Under the pieces are notes generated by a model. It did not search any database. It saw only the letters and a list, made by a program, of their open reading frames with translations, and was not told the origin of the DNA. Positions 28,009 through 38,680 of a stretch of 64,000 nt of DNA are shown here, in pieces (positions within the stretch are counted from its first letter, which is position 1; each line of letters opens with the position of its first letter). The translations under genes and the position numbers were made by a program. The stretch is from Paramesorhizobium salinisoli. Lineage in GTDB: Bacteria; Pseudomonadota; Alphaproteobacteria; Rhizobiales; Rhizobiaceae. The DNA is taken from contig NZ_QOZG01000002.1 of NCBI RefSeq assembly GCF_003335045.1, positions 1 to 64,000 of the forward strand, in the 5' to 3' direction.

Positions 28009-29985
28009 ATGCAATCGGAAAGCATGCGGGCGGCCGCAATGGCCGGTGGGGTAAAGAACTCAGCCAATCCCAAAGAGAACCTATCGATTTTGGCGCGTTT
28101 CCGGCGCGACGAAGGCGGCAATTTCGCGATCATGGGGGTGTTCATCATGGCGCCCCTGCTGCTCGCCGGCATGGCGGCCATCGATGCGGCAAATCTGATG
28201 CGGACCAGGACCAATGTGCAGCACGCCCTCGACGCGGCCTCGCTGGCCGTCGGGCGCCAATTCGGCGGCGGGGCCTCGAAAGAGAGCATGCAGGATTATG
28301 GCCAGAGATATTTCGCCGCCAATCTGAAGGTCATGAACCCGGCCAAGGTCCAGTTCAGCGTCGTCCTGCCAGAAGATGGCGCTCCCATACAGCAAGTCTC
28401 GGCCGTCGCTGATTTCACCTACAATTCGCTTTTCGGGACGCTTGCCAGTTCACTTGGCGGCGGCGACTGGAACAAGTTCAGATATCATATGGTCTCGGAC
28501 GTGCGCGTGAAGAACACGGTCGAGGTGGCGCTGGTTCTCGACAATTCCGGGTCGATGAGTGAAAAAGGCACCGGCTCCAACGAAGAGCGCATGGTGCTCT
28601 TGAAAAACGCGGCGACGCAACTCGTTGACACCATGGCCCAACAAGCGTCTTTGATGACGCGCATCGACAAACCGGTGCAATTTTCCGTCGTGCCGTTTGC
28701 GGCATCGGTCAATGTGGGCCCGGATTACGAGCAGACTGCCAATTGGCTGGACAAGGATGGGCGGTCCTCCGTCCATTATGAAAATTTCGATATGCCGGGG
28801 CCCGGCAGTTCCGTGACCGTTGGGGCCAACAAGGCCGTCAAAAACACGAACAATGTCTTCACGAAAGTCGGCAGCGGTTGGGGTGCACAAGTGGGTACCA
28901 GCTTCACTCGCTTCTCGATCTATGAAGACCTCAAAATCTATACGAACAGTTTAAACACGGCGACCAGATCATATACGAGTTGGAAAGGCTGCGTCGAGGT
29001 GCGCCCCGGAGTTCATGCTCTCATGGACACAAAGCCGAGCGCGGCTATGCCGGATACGCTTTTCGTACCGATGCTGGCCCCGGACGAATACAACGCCACA
29101 AGAAAATACAATGACCGGGATGGATACCTCTATACGGCGCCCATAAACGACTGGTGGCCGGACGCGGAGGTGAACACAAGCAGCGCATCGCAGCGCCAGC
29201 GTGACATCACCAAATACTACAAGCCTGCTCCTTATAATCTATCCTCCAAACTTTCTTCCTCGGTTCAGGGTATCGTACCGGGGCCCGATTACAGTTGCAC
29301 GACGACGGCTATCACAGCGCTGACCGATGTTTCCGATGCCGTCGGACTTTCGAAGATCAAAACCGCCATCAATGCCATGGTTCCCAATGGGGCGACCAAC
29401 GTTCCGGAAGGAATGGCATGGGGCTGGCGGACGATTTCGCATGGAGAACCATTTACCGAGGGGCGTCCCGAGACCGAGCGCGGGAACGACAAGGTGGTCA
29501 TCGTCCTGACCGACGGCGCCAACACCTATTACTCCTTAAGGAACTGGAACTTCCGCGACGAGGCCGGCGTCATCTCGGCCTATTCCAATTACGGCTATAC
29601 CGGCCAGAAAACGCCCGGTTACGCCACGACGCGCATTTTCCAGAACACCAGCAAGGTGAGCACCAACCTGCACACCAACGATAACTATACCGCCGCCATG
29701 AACGAGCAGTTCGCCGCATTGTGCGATAATGTGAAGGAAGCCAACATCATCGTCATGACGGTGGCGCTCGATCTCGACGCCACAAAGGGCAACGCGGCTC
29801 AGAAGAAGCAGGTCCAGGGGCAGATCGATGCGCTTAAATCCTGCTCGTCGGATTCGCGCAGTCGCCGCGATGAGGACGATCCGGGCAAGCCGGCGAAGCT
29901 CTTCTGGAACACCACGGGCGGCGACCTGTCGGAAACCTTCCGGCAGATCGGCGACGAACTCTCCAACCTGCGCATCGTCAGGTAG
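28009..29985 (+). CDS. TadE/TadG family protein with von Willebrand A domain
   Basis: A 658-residue membrane-anchored protein. The TadE-like N-terminus has the segment NFAIMGVFIMAPLLLAGMAAIDAAN (about 38-63) followed by RTNVQHALDAASLAVGR. A vWA domain begins near EVALVLDNSGSMSEK (MIDAS motif DxSxS), with a second metal-site block NDKVVIVLTDGANTYY. TadG proteins belong to Flp/Tad pilus or related surface systems and are pseudopilin-like exported proteins. No tad secretion genes are near, so this is an orphan TadG. A 230-base gene-free gap precedes it, and a long gap with the groES promoter follows. Confidence 0.88.
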   Translation: MQSESMRAAAMAGGVKNSANPKENLSILARFRRDEGGNFAIMGVFIMAPLLLAGMAAIDAANLMRTRTNVQHALDAASLAVGRQFGGGASKESMQDYGQRYFAANLKVMNPAKVQFSVVLPEDGAPIQQVSAVADFTYNSLFGTLASSLGGGDWNKFRYHMVSDVRVKNTVEVALVLDNSGSMSEKGTGSNEERMVLLKNAATQLVDTMAQQASLMTRIDKPVQFSVVPFAASVNVGPDYEQTANWLDKDGRSSVHYENFDMPGPGSSVTVGANKAVKNTNNVFTKVGSGWGAQVGTSFTRFSIYEDLKIYTNSLNTATRSYTSWKGCVEVRPGVHALMDTKPSAAMPDTLFVPMLAPDEYNATRKYNDRDGYLYTAPINDWWPDAEVNTSSASQRQRDITKYYKPAPYNLSSKLSSSVQGIVPGPDYSCTTTAITALTDVSDAVGLSKIKTAINAMVPNGATNVPEGMAWGWRTISHGEPFTEGRPETERGNDKVVIVLTDGANTYYSLRNWNFRDEAGVISAYSNYGYTGQKTPGYATTRIFQNTSKVSTNLHTNDNYTAAMNEQFAALCDNVKEANIIVMTVALDLDATKGNAAQKKQVQGQIDALKSCSSDSRSRRDEDDPGKPAKLFWNTTGGDLSETFRQIGDELSNLRIVR

Positions 29986-30267
29986 GCCTGCCTCGGCCTT
30001 GCATCCGACCCTGCCTCTCGTCCTTCGCGGAGCATGGGCCGTTCGAGCCAAGCTGCGCCTGATGAGCCCCGAACGCGTCTACCTTCTGTTAACGCTAGCT
30101 GCAGGGAACAGTGAAATCCGGCAGGCGGCGGGTTTAAATTTCCTGCGCCTTGTTTATCCCCCGGGGCACCCCATATCCTGCAATGGGTCAGGTTGGGGCC
30201 GGGTTGGCGGCGCTTGAAATGCCTGCATCCCGCACAGGCCCCCGGTGGGGTTCAACCGTTTGTTCCC
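29986..30267. other. Gene-free gap upstream of the groESL promoter
   Basis: About 280 bases between the TadG-like gene and the groES promoter. I see no gene, no clear terminator for the TadG gene and no repeat. The stretch around 30150-30240 is GC-rich and the open frames across it are short and unsupported. Confidence 0.5.
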
Positions 30268-30296
30268 TTGACAAATCGAGCCCGAAATTCTATCTC
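30268..30296 (+). promoter_or_regulatory. groESL promoter (sigma-70 / RpoH type)
   Basis: TTGACA at 30268-30273, preceded by CCC, and TATCTC at 30291-30296 are 17 bases apart. The CTTG core with CTATCT at the -10 position also fits the alphaproteobacterial heat-shock sigma (RpoH) pattern of CTTG and CYTATNT. It lies just upstream of the CIRCE element, in the order usual for groESL. Confidence 0.75.
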
Positions 30297-30306
30297 GGAC
30301 AGCATA

Positions 30307-30333
30307 TTGGCACTCACCGACGGCGAGTGCTAA
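30307..30333 (+). promoter_or_regulatory. CIRCE operator (HrcA binding site)
   Basis: TTGGCACTC (30307-30315), nine-base spacer ACCGACGGC, then GAGTGCTAA (30325-30333). This matches the CIRCE consensus TTAGCACTC-N9-GAGTGCTAA with one mismatch in the left arm. The operator lies downstream of the -10 element and 58 bases before the groES start, so HrcA would repress groESL here, in addition to heat-shock sigma control. Confidence 0.95.
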
Positions 30334-30391
30334 TAAATTGGACCGCAAGGGTTCATTCCGTCCATTCAATTTAAACTCAAGGGTTCAAACC

Positions 30392-30688
30392 ATGGCCAAC
30401 ACCAAGTTCCGCCCGCTTCACGACCGCGTCGTCGTTCGCCGGGTCGAATCGGAAGCGAAGACCGCCGGTGGCATCATCATCCCCGATACCGCCAAGGAAA
30501 AGCCGCAGGAAGGCGAGATCATTTCCGTCGGCACGGGCGCTCGCGACGAAGCCGGCAAGCTGGTTCCGCTGGATGTCAAGGCCGGCGACCGCATCCTCTT
30601 CGGCAAGTGGTCGGGCACCGAGGTCAAGATCGGCGGCGAAGACCTGCTGATCATGAAAGAATCCGACATTCTGGGCATCATCGGCTGA
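30392..30688 (+). CDS. groES: Co-chaperonin GroES
   Basis: A 98-residue co-chaperonin that caps the GroEL ring. It starts [19 protein letters not shown]. The mobile loop region reads [25 protein letters not shown], with the conserved GGIxxPDTA. The start is ATG at 30392; the longer open frame begins inside the promoter leader. GroEL follows after 66 bases, and both genes share the CIRCE-controlled promoter. Confidence 0.98.
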   Translation: MANTKFRPLHDRVVVRRVESEAKTAGGIIIPDTAKEKPQEGEIISVGTGARDEAGKLVPLDVKAGDRILFGKWSGTEVKIGGEDLLIMKESDILGIIG

Positions 30689-30736
30689 TCGCCGGTTCCC
30701 TTTTTAAAATCCTCACCATCGATCAAACCGGGTTAA

Positions 30737-32398
<1,662 letters not shown>

Positions 32399-32420
32399 GA
32401 AGTCCTGTCCTGAATTAGGA

Positions 32421-32447
32421 AAGGCGGGCCCTGTGCCCGCCTTTTTT
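32421..32447 (+). terminator. Intrinsic terminator of groESL
   Basis: AAGGCGGGC (32421-32429) pairs with GCCCGCCTT (32435-32443) around loop CCTGT, and the T-run extends the paired Ts to about 32447. It begins 22 bases after the groEL stop. This is a classical intrinsic terminator. Confidence 0.92.
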
Positions 32448-32504
32448 ATTGCCTGCGTCGGATTGATTCCTGGCTCAGTTGGAACCGAACGTTGACCCTC
32501 CGGG

Positions 32505-32519
32505 TTAATGAAGGCTTAA
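32505..32519 (+). promoter_or_regulatory. CtrA-type box in the groEL-hxlR gap
   Basis: TTAA (32505-32508), seven bases (TGAAGGC), then TTAA (32516-32519) followed by CC. This is a full TTAA-N7-TTAA CtrA consensus and is also a GGTTAA-N7-TTAACC inverted repeat. No annotated gene starts directly downstream on the plus strand, and hxlR ends rather than begins nearby, so its target is unclear. Confidence 0.5.
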
Positions 32520-32677
32520 CCATGCGCGGCTAATTGGCTGTTGAACGATCTTGTCTGTTAGAAAGTTCTGATTGACTGGCTTCGGCAAACATGGTCAACC
32601 GCTCGGCAGGGGCTTGCCGCACACAGATGGACTTCCAAATTGCCCCCGCTTTTACGGAAGTCCTGTCTCAGGCAACC

Positions 32678-32705
32678 GGAAAGGCGGATCAAAATCCGCC
32701 TTTCC
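32678..32705. terminator. 12-bp hairpin between groEL and hxlR
   Basis: GGAAAGGCGGAT (32678-32689) and ATCCGCCTTTCC (32694-32705) form a perfect 12-bp stem with loop CAAA. It lies 31 bases beyond the hxlR stop on the minus strand. It may terminate hxlR, or end a short plus-strand transcript from the CtrA-box region. There is no long T-run on either strand. Confidence 0.6.
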
Positions 32706-32735
32706 ACCCTCCCGAAGATTTTTCCTTAAACCAGT

Positions 32736-33155
32736 TCATTCGGCGGCTTCGCTCAAGCTCTTCGAATGCCGGAACGGCTCCTGCGGTGCGCGGTGGGCGG
32801 CATCGAAGCGATGGCGCGCTGCTCTGACCTTCTCCTCGTTGGCGATCGCCCACGCGCCCAGCGCCCGAACCGGAACAAGCAGATCGCGCCCGAGATCGGT
32901 CAGCTCATATTCGACGCGCGGCGGAATGGTTGGGAAAACCGTACGGGTGACGAAACCGTCGCGCTCCAGCCCGCGCAGCGTCATCGTCAGCATCTTCTGC
33001 GAAATGCCCGATACGGTCCGCCGCAGCTCGTTGAAGCGCATGGTGCCATTGCCGAGATAATTGACGACGAGCACCGTCCATTTATCGCCTACGCGCGACA
33101 GAACTTCATTCACCATCGTGCATTCCGCGGTTACTTCAAAGTGATCCGGTTCCAA
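32736..33155 (-). CDS. HxlR family winged-helix transcriptional regulator
   Basis: A 139-residue HxlR/MarR-fold regulator. The core runs from CTMVNEVLSRVGDKWTVLVVNYLGNGTMRFNELRR through GISQKMLTMTLRGLERDGFVTR, the typical HxlR helix-turn-helix and wing. A Cys12 near the start is conserved in redox-sensing members (YodB/QorR type), so thiol sensing is possible. The start is TTG at 33155, with AAGGAGG seven bases upstream. It is divergent from an FMN reductase gene, which it probably represses; such pairs respond to quinones or electrophiles. Confidence 0.93.
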   Translation of the reverse strand: MEPDHFEVTAECTMVNEVLSRVGDKWTVLVVNYLGNGTMRFNELRRTVSGISQKMLTMTLRGLERDGFVTRTVFPTIPPRVEYELTDLGRDLLVPVRALGAWAIANEEKVRAARHRFDAAHRAPQEPFRHSKSLSEAAE

Positions 33156-33247
33156 AAAAGTGCCTCCTTGCGCCGCTTAAAGTCGGCCACTTATATAGCG
33201 CCGGTTCCCTTTGGTTACCATCATATATGAAGAAAGGCTCTATACTC

Positions 33248-33808
33248 ATGGCAAAATCGAAGATCGCCGTCGTCATAGGCAGCACGCGCGGATCGCGCTT
33301 CTCCCCCACCCCGGCAAAATGGATCGCGGAGCTTGCGGGAGCGCGCGGTGACATCGAGGTGGAAGTGGTCGACCTGCTCGATTACCCCATGGCATTCCTC
33401 GGCGAAGAGCGCACCACGGAGGCTCAGAACGAGACGGCGGAGCGCTGGAAGAAGAAGATGCGCGAGTTCGACGGCTACATCTTCACCGTCGCCGAATACA
33501 ATCACGGACCGACGGCCGTGCTGAAGAACGCCATCGACATGGGCGAATGGATCCAGAAGCCGTTCGGCTTCGTCGGTTATGGCGGTGTCGGCGGCGCGCG
33601 CGCGGTCGAGCATCTGCGCCTGATCGCCGTCGAGATGCAGGCCGCGTCGGTCAAGACAGGCGTGCATATCCTCTTCCCGGAATATCTTGCCGTGGTGAAG
33701 GGCGAAGCCCAGCTCGGCGACTACCCGCATTTGGCAGAAGCCGCTACCAGCATGTTGGACCAGCTCGTCTGGTGGGCAAAGGCGCTGAAGGCTGCCCGCG
33801 AAGCCTGA
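33248..33808 (+). CDS. NADPH-dependent FMN reductase family protein
   Basis: A 186-residue flavodoxin-fold enzyme. The FMN phosphate loop is VVIGSTRGSRFSPTPAKW, and the second FMN block is AEYNHGPTAVLKNAIDMGEW. Members reduce FMN, quinones or azo compounds with NAD(P)H. The neighbour hxlR, divergent with 92 bases between starts, suggests induction by electrophiles or quinones. An ATG at 33227 is also possible; I prefer 33248 because GAAAGG precedes it and the conserved protein begins MAKSKIAVVIGS. A terminator follows. Confidence 0.92.
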   Translation: MAKSKIAVVIGSTRGSRFSPTPAKWIAELAGARGDIEVEVVDLLDYPMAFLGEERTTEAQNETAERWKKKMREFDGYIFTVAEYNHGPTAVLKNAIDMGEWIQKPFGFVGYGGVGGARAVEHLRLIAVEMQAASVKTGVHILFPEYLAVVKGEAQLGDYPHLAEAATSMLDQLVWWAKALKAAREA

Positions 33809-33830
33809 TCCCGGTATTCCTCATGGACTG

Positions 33831-33858
33831 GCCGGGCGCCCATGCAACGCCCGGCTTT
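33831..33858 (+). terminator. Terminator after the FMN reductase gene
   Basis: GCCGGGCG (33831-33838) and CGCCCGGC (33848-33855) form an 8-bp GC-rich stem with loop CCCATGCAA, followed by TTT. It begins 23 bases after the stop codon. Confidence 0.7.
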
Positions 33859-33911
33859 GTTCCTGATCAATCTCGCGCTATGTAATCTCCTGGTATCAAC
33901 AGGAGACGTCC

Positions 33912-34172
33912 ATGCGCAAGAAGCTTCCCATCTCCACCGCGCCGATGAATGGCACCAAGATCACTGTCTTGTGGACCGACAATGACGACCAGGAAAACGA
34001 ATCGGTCGCGCGGTATCACTCGCTCGCGCAATTGAAGGCAGGCGGCGGCGACTGGGACGAAGCCGATACCGGATGGTGGATATTCACCGACAGCCGGACG
34101 CAGAAGAAGATCGATCCCACTGCCTGGTTTTCGGAAGAAGACGATCAGGACGAAGAGGACGAGGAGAAATAG
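33912..34172 (+). CDS. Small acidic protein of unknown function
   Basis: An 86-residue protein starting MRKKLPISTAPMNGTKITVLW, with the block DTGWWIFTDSRTQKKIDPTAWF and a very acidic tail (EEDDQDEEDEE). The PISTAP-x-G-T pattern with a later GWW is shared by a group of short rhizobial proteins of unknown role. It has an AGGAG-like site (AGGAGACGTCC) immediately upstream. No signal peptide or membrane segment is seen. Confidence 0.75.
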   Translation: MRKKLPISTAPMNGTKITVLWTDNDDQENESVARYHSLAQLKAGGGDWDEADTGWWIFTDSRTQKKIDPTAWFSEEDDQDEEDEEK

Positions 34173-34240
34173 CAGCGCCCGCAAAATCGCCCCGCACGAT
34201 GCGCATATTTCCCAAATTCCGATAGAAAACGGAGACTATC

Positions 34241-35632
34241 ATGGCAGGAACACGCACGGAAACCGATACGTTCGGGCCGATCGAGGTCGTTTCGGATCGC
34301 TATTGGGGCGCGCAGACGGAGCGATCCCTGCATAATTTCAGGATTGGCGGCGAAAGGCTTCCCCTGCCCCTCATCCATGCGCTGGGCATCGTCAAGCGCG
34401 CGGCGGCGGAAACCAATATCGCGCTCGGCAAGCTTGATCCGGTGATCGGCCGCGTCATCACGGTGGCGGCGGCGGAAGTCGTCGAGGGCAAGCTCGACGA
34501 TCATTTCCCGCTGGTCGTCTGGCAGACCGGCTCCGGCACGCAGTCCAACATGAATGCCAACGAGGTCATCTCCAACCGGGCGATCGAGCTTCTGGGCGGG
34601 ACGCTCGGCTCCAAGAAGCCGGTCCACCCCAACGACCACGTCAATATGAGCCAGTCGTCGAACGACAGCTTCCCGACCGCGATCCATATCGCGACTGCGG
34701 TCGAGACGACCAGCCGGCTCTATCCCGCGCTCGACCATCTGATCGAGGCGCTGAAGGAAAAAGAAGAGGCGTTCGCCCATATCATCAAGATCGGCCGCAC
34801 GCATACGCAGGACGCTACGCCGGTGACGCTCGGCCAGGAGTTTTCCGGCTATCGCGCGGCGCTCGAATATGGCCGCAAGCGGATCGACGACAGCCTCGCC
34901 GACATCTTCCTGCTTGCCCAGGGCGGCACGGCCGTGGGTACGGGACTCAACGCGCCGCAGGGCTTCGACACCGGCTTTGCCGACGTGGTCTCGGAAATCA
35001 CCGGCCTGCCGTTTAAGACGGCGCCCAACAAGTTCGAGGCGCTGGCCAGCCACGGCGCCATCGTCAATTTCCACGGCAGCCTCAATGCGCTCGCCGCCGA
35101 CCTCTTCAAGATCGCCAACGATATCCGCTTTCTCGGCTCCGGCCCGCGTTCCGGCCTTGGCGAGCTGAAGCTGCCGGAAAACGAGCCCGGCTCATCGATC
35201 ATGCCCGGCAAGGTCAACCCGACGCAGGCCGAGGCGCTGACCATGGTGGCGACGCAGGTCTTCGGCAATCACACCACGGTGACCGTTGCGGGATCCCAGG
35301 GCCATTTCGAACTCAACGTCTTCAAGCCGGTGATCGCCTTCAACGTGCTGCAATCGATCCGGATTCTCTCGGACGCCATGGTGTCCTTCGCCGATCATTG
35401 CATCAAGGGGACGGAGGCCGACGAAGTCCGCATCAAGGAGCTTCTCGAACGTTCGCTGATGCTGGTGACGGCGCTGGCCCCGGCCATCGGCTATGACAAT
35501 GCCGCCAAGATCGCCAAGACAGCGCACAAAAACGGCTCGACATTGCGTGAGGAGGCGCTGGCTAGCGGGCTCGTCTCGGCGGAGGATTATGACAAGCTCG
35601 TGAGGCCGGAGCGGATGATCGCACCGGAATAG
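34241..35632 (+). CDS. fumC: Class II fumarate hydratase FumC
   Basis: FumC hydrates fumarate to L-malate in the citric acid cycle; the class II enzyme has no iron-sulfur cluster and is oxygen-stable. The 463-residue protein shows [14 protein letters not shown] (about 93-106), [16 protein letters not shown] and the superfamily signature [15 protein letters not shown]. The start is ATG at 34241 with AACGGAGA upstream. In Brucella abortus FumC is recruited to the old pole by the kinase PdhS, and a pdhS homologue is at the end of this window, so the two partners are about 28 kb apart here. Confidence 0.97.
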   Translation: MAGTRTETDTFGPIEVVSDRYWGAQTERSLHNFRIGGERLPLPLIHALGIVKRAAAETNIALGKLDPVIGRVITVAAAEVVEGKLDDHFPLVVWQTGSGTQSNMNANEVISNRAIELLGGTLGSKKPVHPNDHVNMSQSSNDSFPTAIHIATAVETTSRLYPALDHLIEALKEKEEAFAHIIKIGRTHTQDATPVTLGQEFSGYRAALEYGRKRIDDSLADIFLLAQGGTAVGTGLNAPQGFDTGFADVVSEITGLPFKTAPNKFEALASHGAIVNFHGSLNALAADLFKIANDIRFLGSGPRSGLGELKLPENEPGSSIMPGKVNPTQAEALTMVATQVFGNHTTVTVAGSQGHFELNVFKPVIAFNVLQSIRILSDAMVSFADHCIKGTEADEVRIKELLERSLMLVTALAPAIGYDNAAKIAKTAHKNGSTLREEALASGLVSAEDYDKLVRPERMIAPE

Positions 35633-35736
35633 GCGGAGCCGTCTCGCATTGGTGAACAATCTGTCGAGAATAATGCGGCTTTCTTTGACAACGAGAATTG
35701 TCTATTTGCCCTGAACGCAACCCGGAGAACAATTTC

Positions 35737-36138
35737 ATGTCTGCCAATGCCTATTCCAGCAATCCCTACGGCAATCTGCTCGGCCGTGCCCTTCTCGCCT
35801 CGCTCTTCATCCCGGCCGGCTTCAGCAAGCTGACCGCCATCGCCGGCACGGCCGGCTATTTCGGCAGCATAGGCCTTCCGGCTCCGACCGTCGTCGCGGT
35901 CCTCGTCGGCCTGCTTGAGTTTTTCGGCGGTCTTGCCGTCCTCGTCGGCTTCAAGACCCGCATCGCGGCCATCGCGCTCGGCCTGTTCAGCATCGCATCG
36001 GCCTTGGTCGCTCACACGAACTTTGCCGACATGATGCAGATGATCAATTTCCAGAAGAACATCGCCATCGCCGGCGGCTTCTTCGTGCTCGCAGCAGCCG
36101 GCGCCGGCGCGCTGTCGATCGACGCCAAGCGCGGCTGA
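35737..36138 (+). CDS. DoxX family membrane protein
   Basis: A 133-residue inner-membrane protein with four hydrophobic segments. The DoxX pattern is visible in LLGRALLASLFIPAGFSKL, the second segment region PAPTVVAVLVGLLEFFGGLAVLVGFKTR, and NIAIAGGFFVLAAAGAGALS. DoxX proteins have been linked to thiosulfate or sulfide oxidation and redox homeostasis, but many, including this one, are of unknown role. The start is ATG at 35737 with CCGGAG upstream. A shared terminator separates it from the convergent GNAT gene. Confidence 0.88.
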   Translation: MSANAYSSNPYGNLLGRALLASLFIPAGFSKLTAIAGTAGYFGSIGLPAPTVVAVLVGLLEFFGGLAVLVGFKTRIAAIALGLFSIASALVAHTNFADMMQMINFQKNIAIAGGFFVLAAAGAGALSIDAKRG

Positions 36139-36155
36139 TCGGATATAAATGATGG

Positions 36156-36184
36156 AAAAGGCCGCGGAGGTTCCGCGGCCTTTT
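36156..36184. terminator. Bidirectional terminator between doxX-like and GNAT genes
   Basis: AAAAGGCCGCGG (36156-36167) and CCGCGGCCTTTT (36173-36184) form a perfect 12-bp stem with loop AGGTT. A-run and T-run at the two ends make it a working intrinsic terminator on both strands, matching the convergent genes on each side. Confidence 0.9.
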
Positions 36185-36187
36185 CTA

Positions 36188-36679
36188 TTAGCCCAACGTC
36201 GCGAACGCCGGGGCGTAGTCTACCCTGCCCCGTTCGGCAGGCATCACCCCGTTTAGCGGCAGCGCCATGAGGTATGGCCCGGCATAGGGCGAGGCGAAGC
36301 CGGTCGCCAGAGCGGGATCGAAGCCGAAACGCTTGTAATATTCCGGCTCGCCGAGAACGAACACGACGCGGCATCCCCTACGTTCCGCCCGTGTCAATCC
36401 TTCGCGAATGAGCTTGCTGCCGATACCCGAGTGCTGCCTTTCGGGCAGGACGGATACCGGCGCGAGGCCGAGCGCCGGAAAGGGCGCGGACATCGGCGAA
36501 AAGAGCACGTGGCCGATGATCTCGCCTTCACCCTCCGCGACGAGTGAAAGCACGCTGTCGCCATCGGCGCGAAGCCGGTCGACCAGATCGGCCTCCGCAG
36601 GTTGCTGAAAAGCGGCCTCCACCACGCGGCGGATTGCGGCAATGTCGGCCGGCTTCTCATCTCTGATGATCACCGGCAT
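36188..36679 (-). CDS. GNAT family N-acetyltransferase
   Basis: A 163-residue acetyltransferase with the GNAT core. The acetyl-CoA loop is VLPERQHSGIGSKLIREGLTRAERRG (QxxGxG/A pattern), followed by CRVVFVLGEPEYYKRFGFDPA. Its overall pattern resembles YhbS-type proteins; the substrate is unknown. The ATG ends at 36679, ten bases after the hisG stop, so it is most likely the last gene of the hisS-hisZ-hisG operon. It ends at the shared terminator. Confidence 0.9.
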   Translation of the reverse strand: MPVIIRDEKPADIAAIRRVVEAAFQQPAEADLVDRLRADGDSVLSLVAEGEGEIIGHVLFSPMSAPFPALGLAPVSVLPERQHSGIGSKLIREGLTRAERRGCRVVFVLGEPEYYKRFGFDPALATGFASPYAGPYLMALPLNGVMPAERGRVDYAPAFATLG

Positions 36680-36689
36680 GACTTCCTCG

Positions 36690-37400
36690 CTAGGATTTCA
36701 AACTGCCGCGGATGCGGGCGGAGATGTCGGCAACCCGGGGATTGCCGTCGCTGCGGCGGGCGGAGATGAGGCAGGCCTGCGAGCGCAGGATGATGCCGTC
36801 TTCGAGCACCTTGAGACGGTTGGCCTTGAGCGTCGAGCGGGTCGAAGTGATATCGACGATGATATCGGCGGAACCGGCGGCAGGCGCACCTTCAGTCGCG
36901 CCGAGGCTTTCGACGATGCGATAGACCTGGATGCCGTGCTTCAGCGAAAAGAACTGCTGCGTCAGGCGCCAATATTTCGTGGCGATCCTCAGCCTGCGTC
37001 CGTGGCGCTGACGGAAATCGGCGGCGACATCGTCGAGATCGGCCATGGTCGTCACGTCGTGCCATACCTCCGGCACCGCCACCACGACATCGGCATGGCC
37101 AAAGCCGAGCGGCGCTTCGATGGCGACCCGCTCGTCGGCTGATGCAAGCGTCTCGCGGATCAGATCCTCGCCGGTAACGCCGAGATCGACGCCGCCATAG
37201 CCGAGCTCACGGGCGATCTCCGAGGCCGACAGGAACAGGATATCCACGCCCTCCATGCCTTCGATCCGCGCGCGGTAATTGCGCTGGTCCTGCGGCAGGA
37301 CGACTTGCAGCCCGGCGTTTGCGAGAACTTCCAGCGCCTGTTCCTTGAGACGCCCCTTGGACGGGAGCGCCAGCGTGACGTTTGTCGATGTCGCGATCAT
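36690..37400 (-). CDS. hisG: ATP phosphoribosyltransferase catalytic subunit HisG (short form)
   Basis: HisG catalyses the first step of histidine biosynthesis, from ATP and PRPP. The 236-residue protein is the short form that lacks the C-terminal regulatory domain and so needs HisZ, which is encoded directly upstream in a four-base ATGA overlap. It shows [18 protein letters not shown] near the start, [14 protein letters not shown], and the PRPP-binding block [25 protein letters not shown]. It is followed by a GNAT gene after ten bases. Confidence 0.95.
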   Translation of the reverse strand: MIATSTNVTLALPSKGRLKEQALEVLANAGLQVVLPQDQRNYRARIEGMEGVDILFLSASEIARELGYGGVDLGVTGEDLIRETLASADERVAIEAPLGFGHADVVVAVPEVWHDVTTMADLDDVAADFRQRHGRRLRIATKYWRLTQQFFSLKHGIQVYRIVESLGATEGAPAAGSADIIVDITSTRSTLKANRLKVLEDGIILRSQACLISARRSDGNPRVADISARIRGSLKS

Positions 37401-38533
37401 TGCGGCCTCCCCGCGAGCTCTGCCAGCCGATCAAGCCAGATGGAAAAGCCGACGCCCGGTATGGCGCTGGGCGCGCCCAATAGCGTCAAAAGGCGGTCGT
37501 AGCGCCCGCCGCCGACGATCGCGCCACCGCCCGAGGCGGCGCGGATCTCATAGACGAGGCCCGTATAATAATCGAGCGGGCGGCCGAACGCCGCATCATA
37601 ATGGACATCGCGCAAATCGATGCCGGCGGCCTTGATCGCTTCGGCGCGGGCGGCGAAGGCTTTCAGGGCGTCACCCAGTTTGGATGGCAGTTCGAAATGG
37701 TTTTGCGCGGCGAATTCGTGCAAGTGCTGCGGCGCGTGGTCGAGCGGTTCGCGGATGGCGAGGAAGGCTTCGAGCGCCGCAAAGGCTTCCTTCGGCAGCC
37801 TGATCGAGGCGAGGCTTTCCTTCTCGACCAGCCGGTGGGCGATCTCGGCCGGAGTGCGGCCCGCGACTGGCGAGATGCCCGCCTCGCGCATATCCGCTTC
37901 GAGAGATGCGGCGAGCGCGGCTTCATCGCCTGAGGCGACCAGCCCGGCCAGCGGCTCGGGCAGCACACCATTTTCGCGCGGCGAGGAGAGGCCGGCGAGC
38001 AGGCTTTTCAGCTGCGCGGGGTTGCCGAATGTGCGCACCAGCTTCTTCTGCCAGCCGCGCGGCAGGCCAAGAGCGGCAAGTACTGCCTCGAACATCGCCT
38101 GGTCGCCGAGCACGATCTCAAGTTCTTTAGCGGGCGCCACCACGCGCACGCAGGCGAGCGCGTCGGCCAGCGAACGGGCATCGGCGCGCGCCTCGTCGGC
38201 ATCGCCCAGATCCTCTATGCCCGCCTGGTAGAATTCGGTGTCGCCCTCGCGGCGCTGGCGGAAGACCTCGCCGAGATAGGCATAGCGCTTCGGCGTCGCG
38301 GCATTGAGCGCGATATGATTGCGGCAGACCGGAATGGTGAATTCAGGCCGCAGGCAAAGGCTGTCGCCGTTTTCGTTCTCGGTCAGGAAGATGCGGCGGC
38401 GCAGATCCTCGCCCGCCATGTCGAGGAAGGGATCGGCGGGCTGGATGACCGGGATATCGACAAGCTCGGCATTTCGGCCGGAGAGAAATGCGGAGAGGTC
38501 CTTGGCGAAGGCAGGGATGCGGGAGGGGGTCAT
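37397..38533 (-). CDS. hisZ: ATP phosphoribosyltransferase regulatory subunit HisZ
   Basis: HisZ is a paralogue of histidyl-tRNA synthetase that has lost aminoacylation and serves as the allosteric, histidine-sensing subunit of the HisG-HisZ complex. The 378-residue protein shows [25 protein letters not shown], a class II-like motif 2 region ([27 protein letters not shown]), and the final [14 protein letters not shown] and [13 protein letters not shown] blocks. The start is the ATG ending at 38533; a longer frame runs into the repeat pair upstream. It overlaps hisG by four bases. Confidence 0.94.
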   Translation of the reverse strand: MTPSRIPAFAKDLSAFLSGRNAELVDIPVIQPADPFLDMAGEDLRRRIFLTENENGDSLCLRPEFTIPVCRNHIALNAATPKRYAYLGEVFRQRREGDTEFYQAGIEDLGDADEARADARSLADALACVRVVAPAKELEIVLGDQAMFEAVLAALGLPRGWQKKLVRTFGNPAQLKSLLAGLSSPRENGVLPEPLAGLVASGDEAALAASLEADMREAGISPVAGRTPAEIAHRLVEKESLASIRLPKEAFAALEAFLAIREPLDHAPQHLHEFAAQNHFELPSKLGDALKAFAARAEAIKAAGIDLRDVHYDAAFGRPLDYYTGLVYEIRAASGGGAIVGGGRYDRLLTLLGAPSAIPGVGFSIWLDRLAELAGRPQ

Positions 38534-38567
38534 GCGAGCAGGTCCTTGCGCCGCGCGTTTACGATCA

Positions 38568-38615
38568 CACCCCCCTCTGCCCTGCCGGGCATCCCCCCCA
38601 CAAGGGGGGAGATTA
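38568..38615 (+). repeat. C-rich dispersed repeat, copy C
   Basis: CACCCCCCTCTGCCCTGCCG through to GGGGGGAGATTA, the same element as at 370. It begins 35 bases upstream of the hisZ start, within the hisS-hisZ operon. A reversed copy lies 65 bases further on, at 38681-38728. Confidence 0.8.
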
Positions 38616-38680
38616 GCCGACATGCGCCGTATTGCTTGCTCTTCGACAGCTGCGATTGGTAGCCGCCATCCATGACGTGG

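Noticed and set aside
32572..33060. 162-residue open frame on the plus strand across hxlR
   Set aside because: Most of it is antisense to hxlR, which is well supported. The part before it is within the hairpin gap and has no ribosome site.
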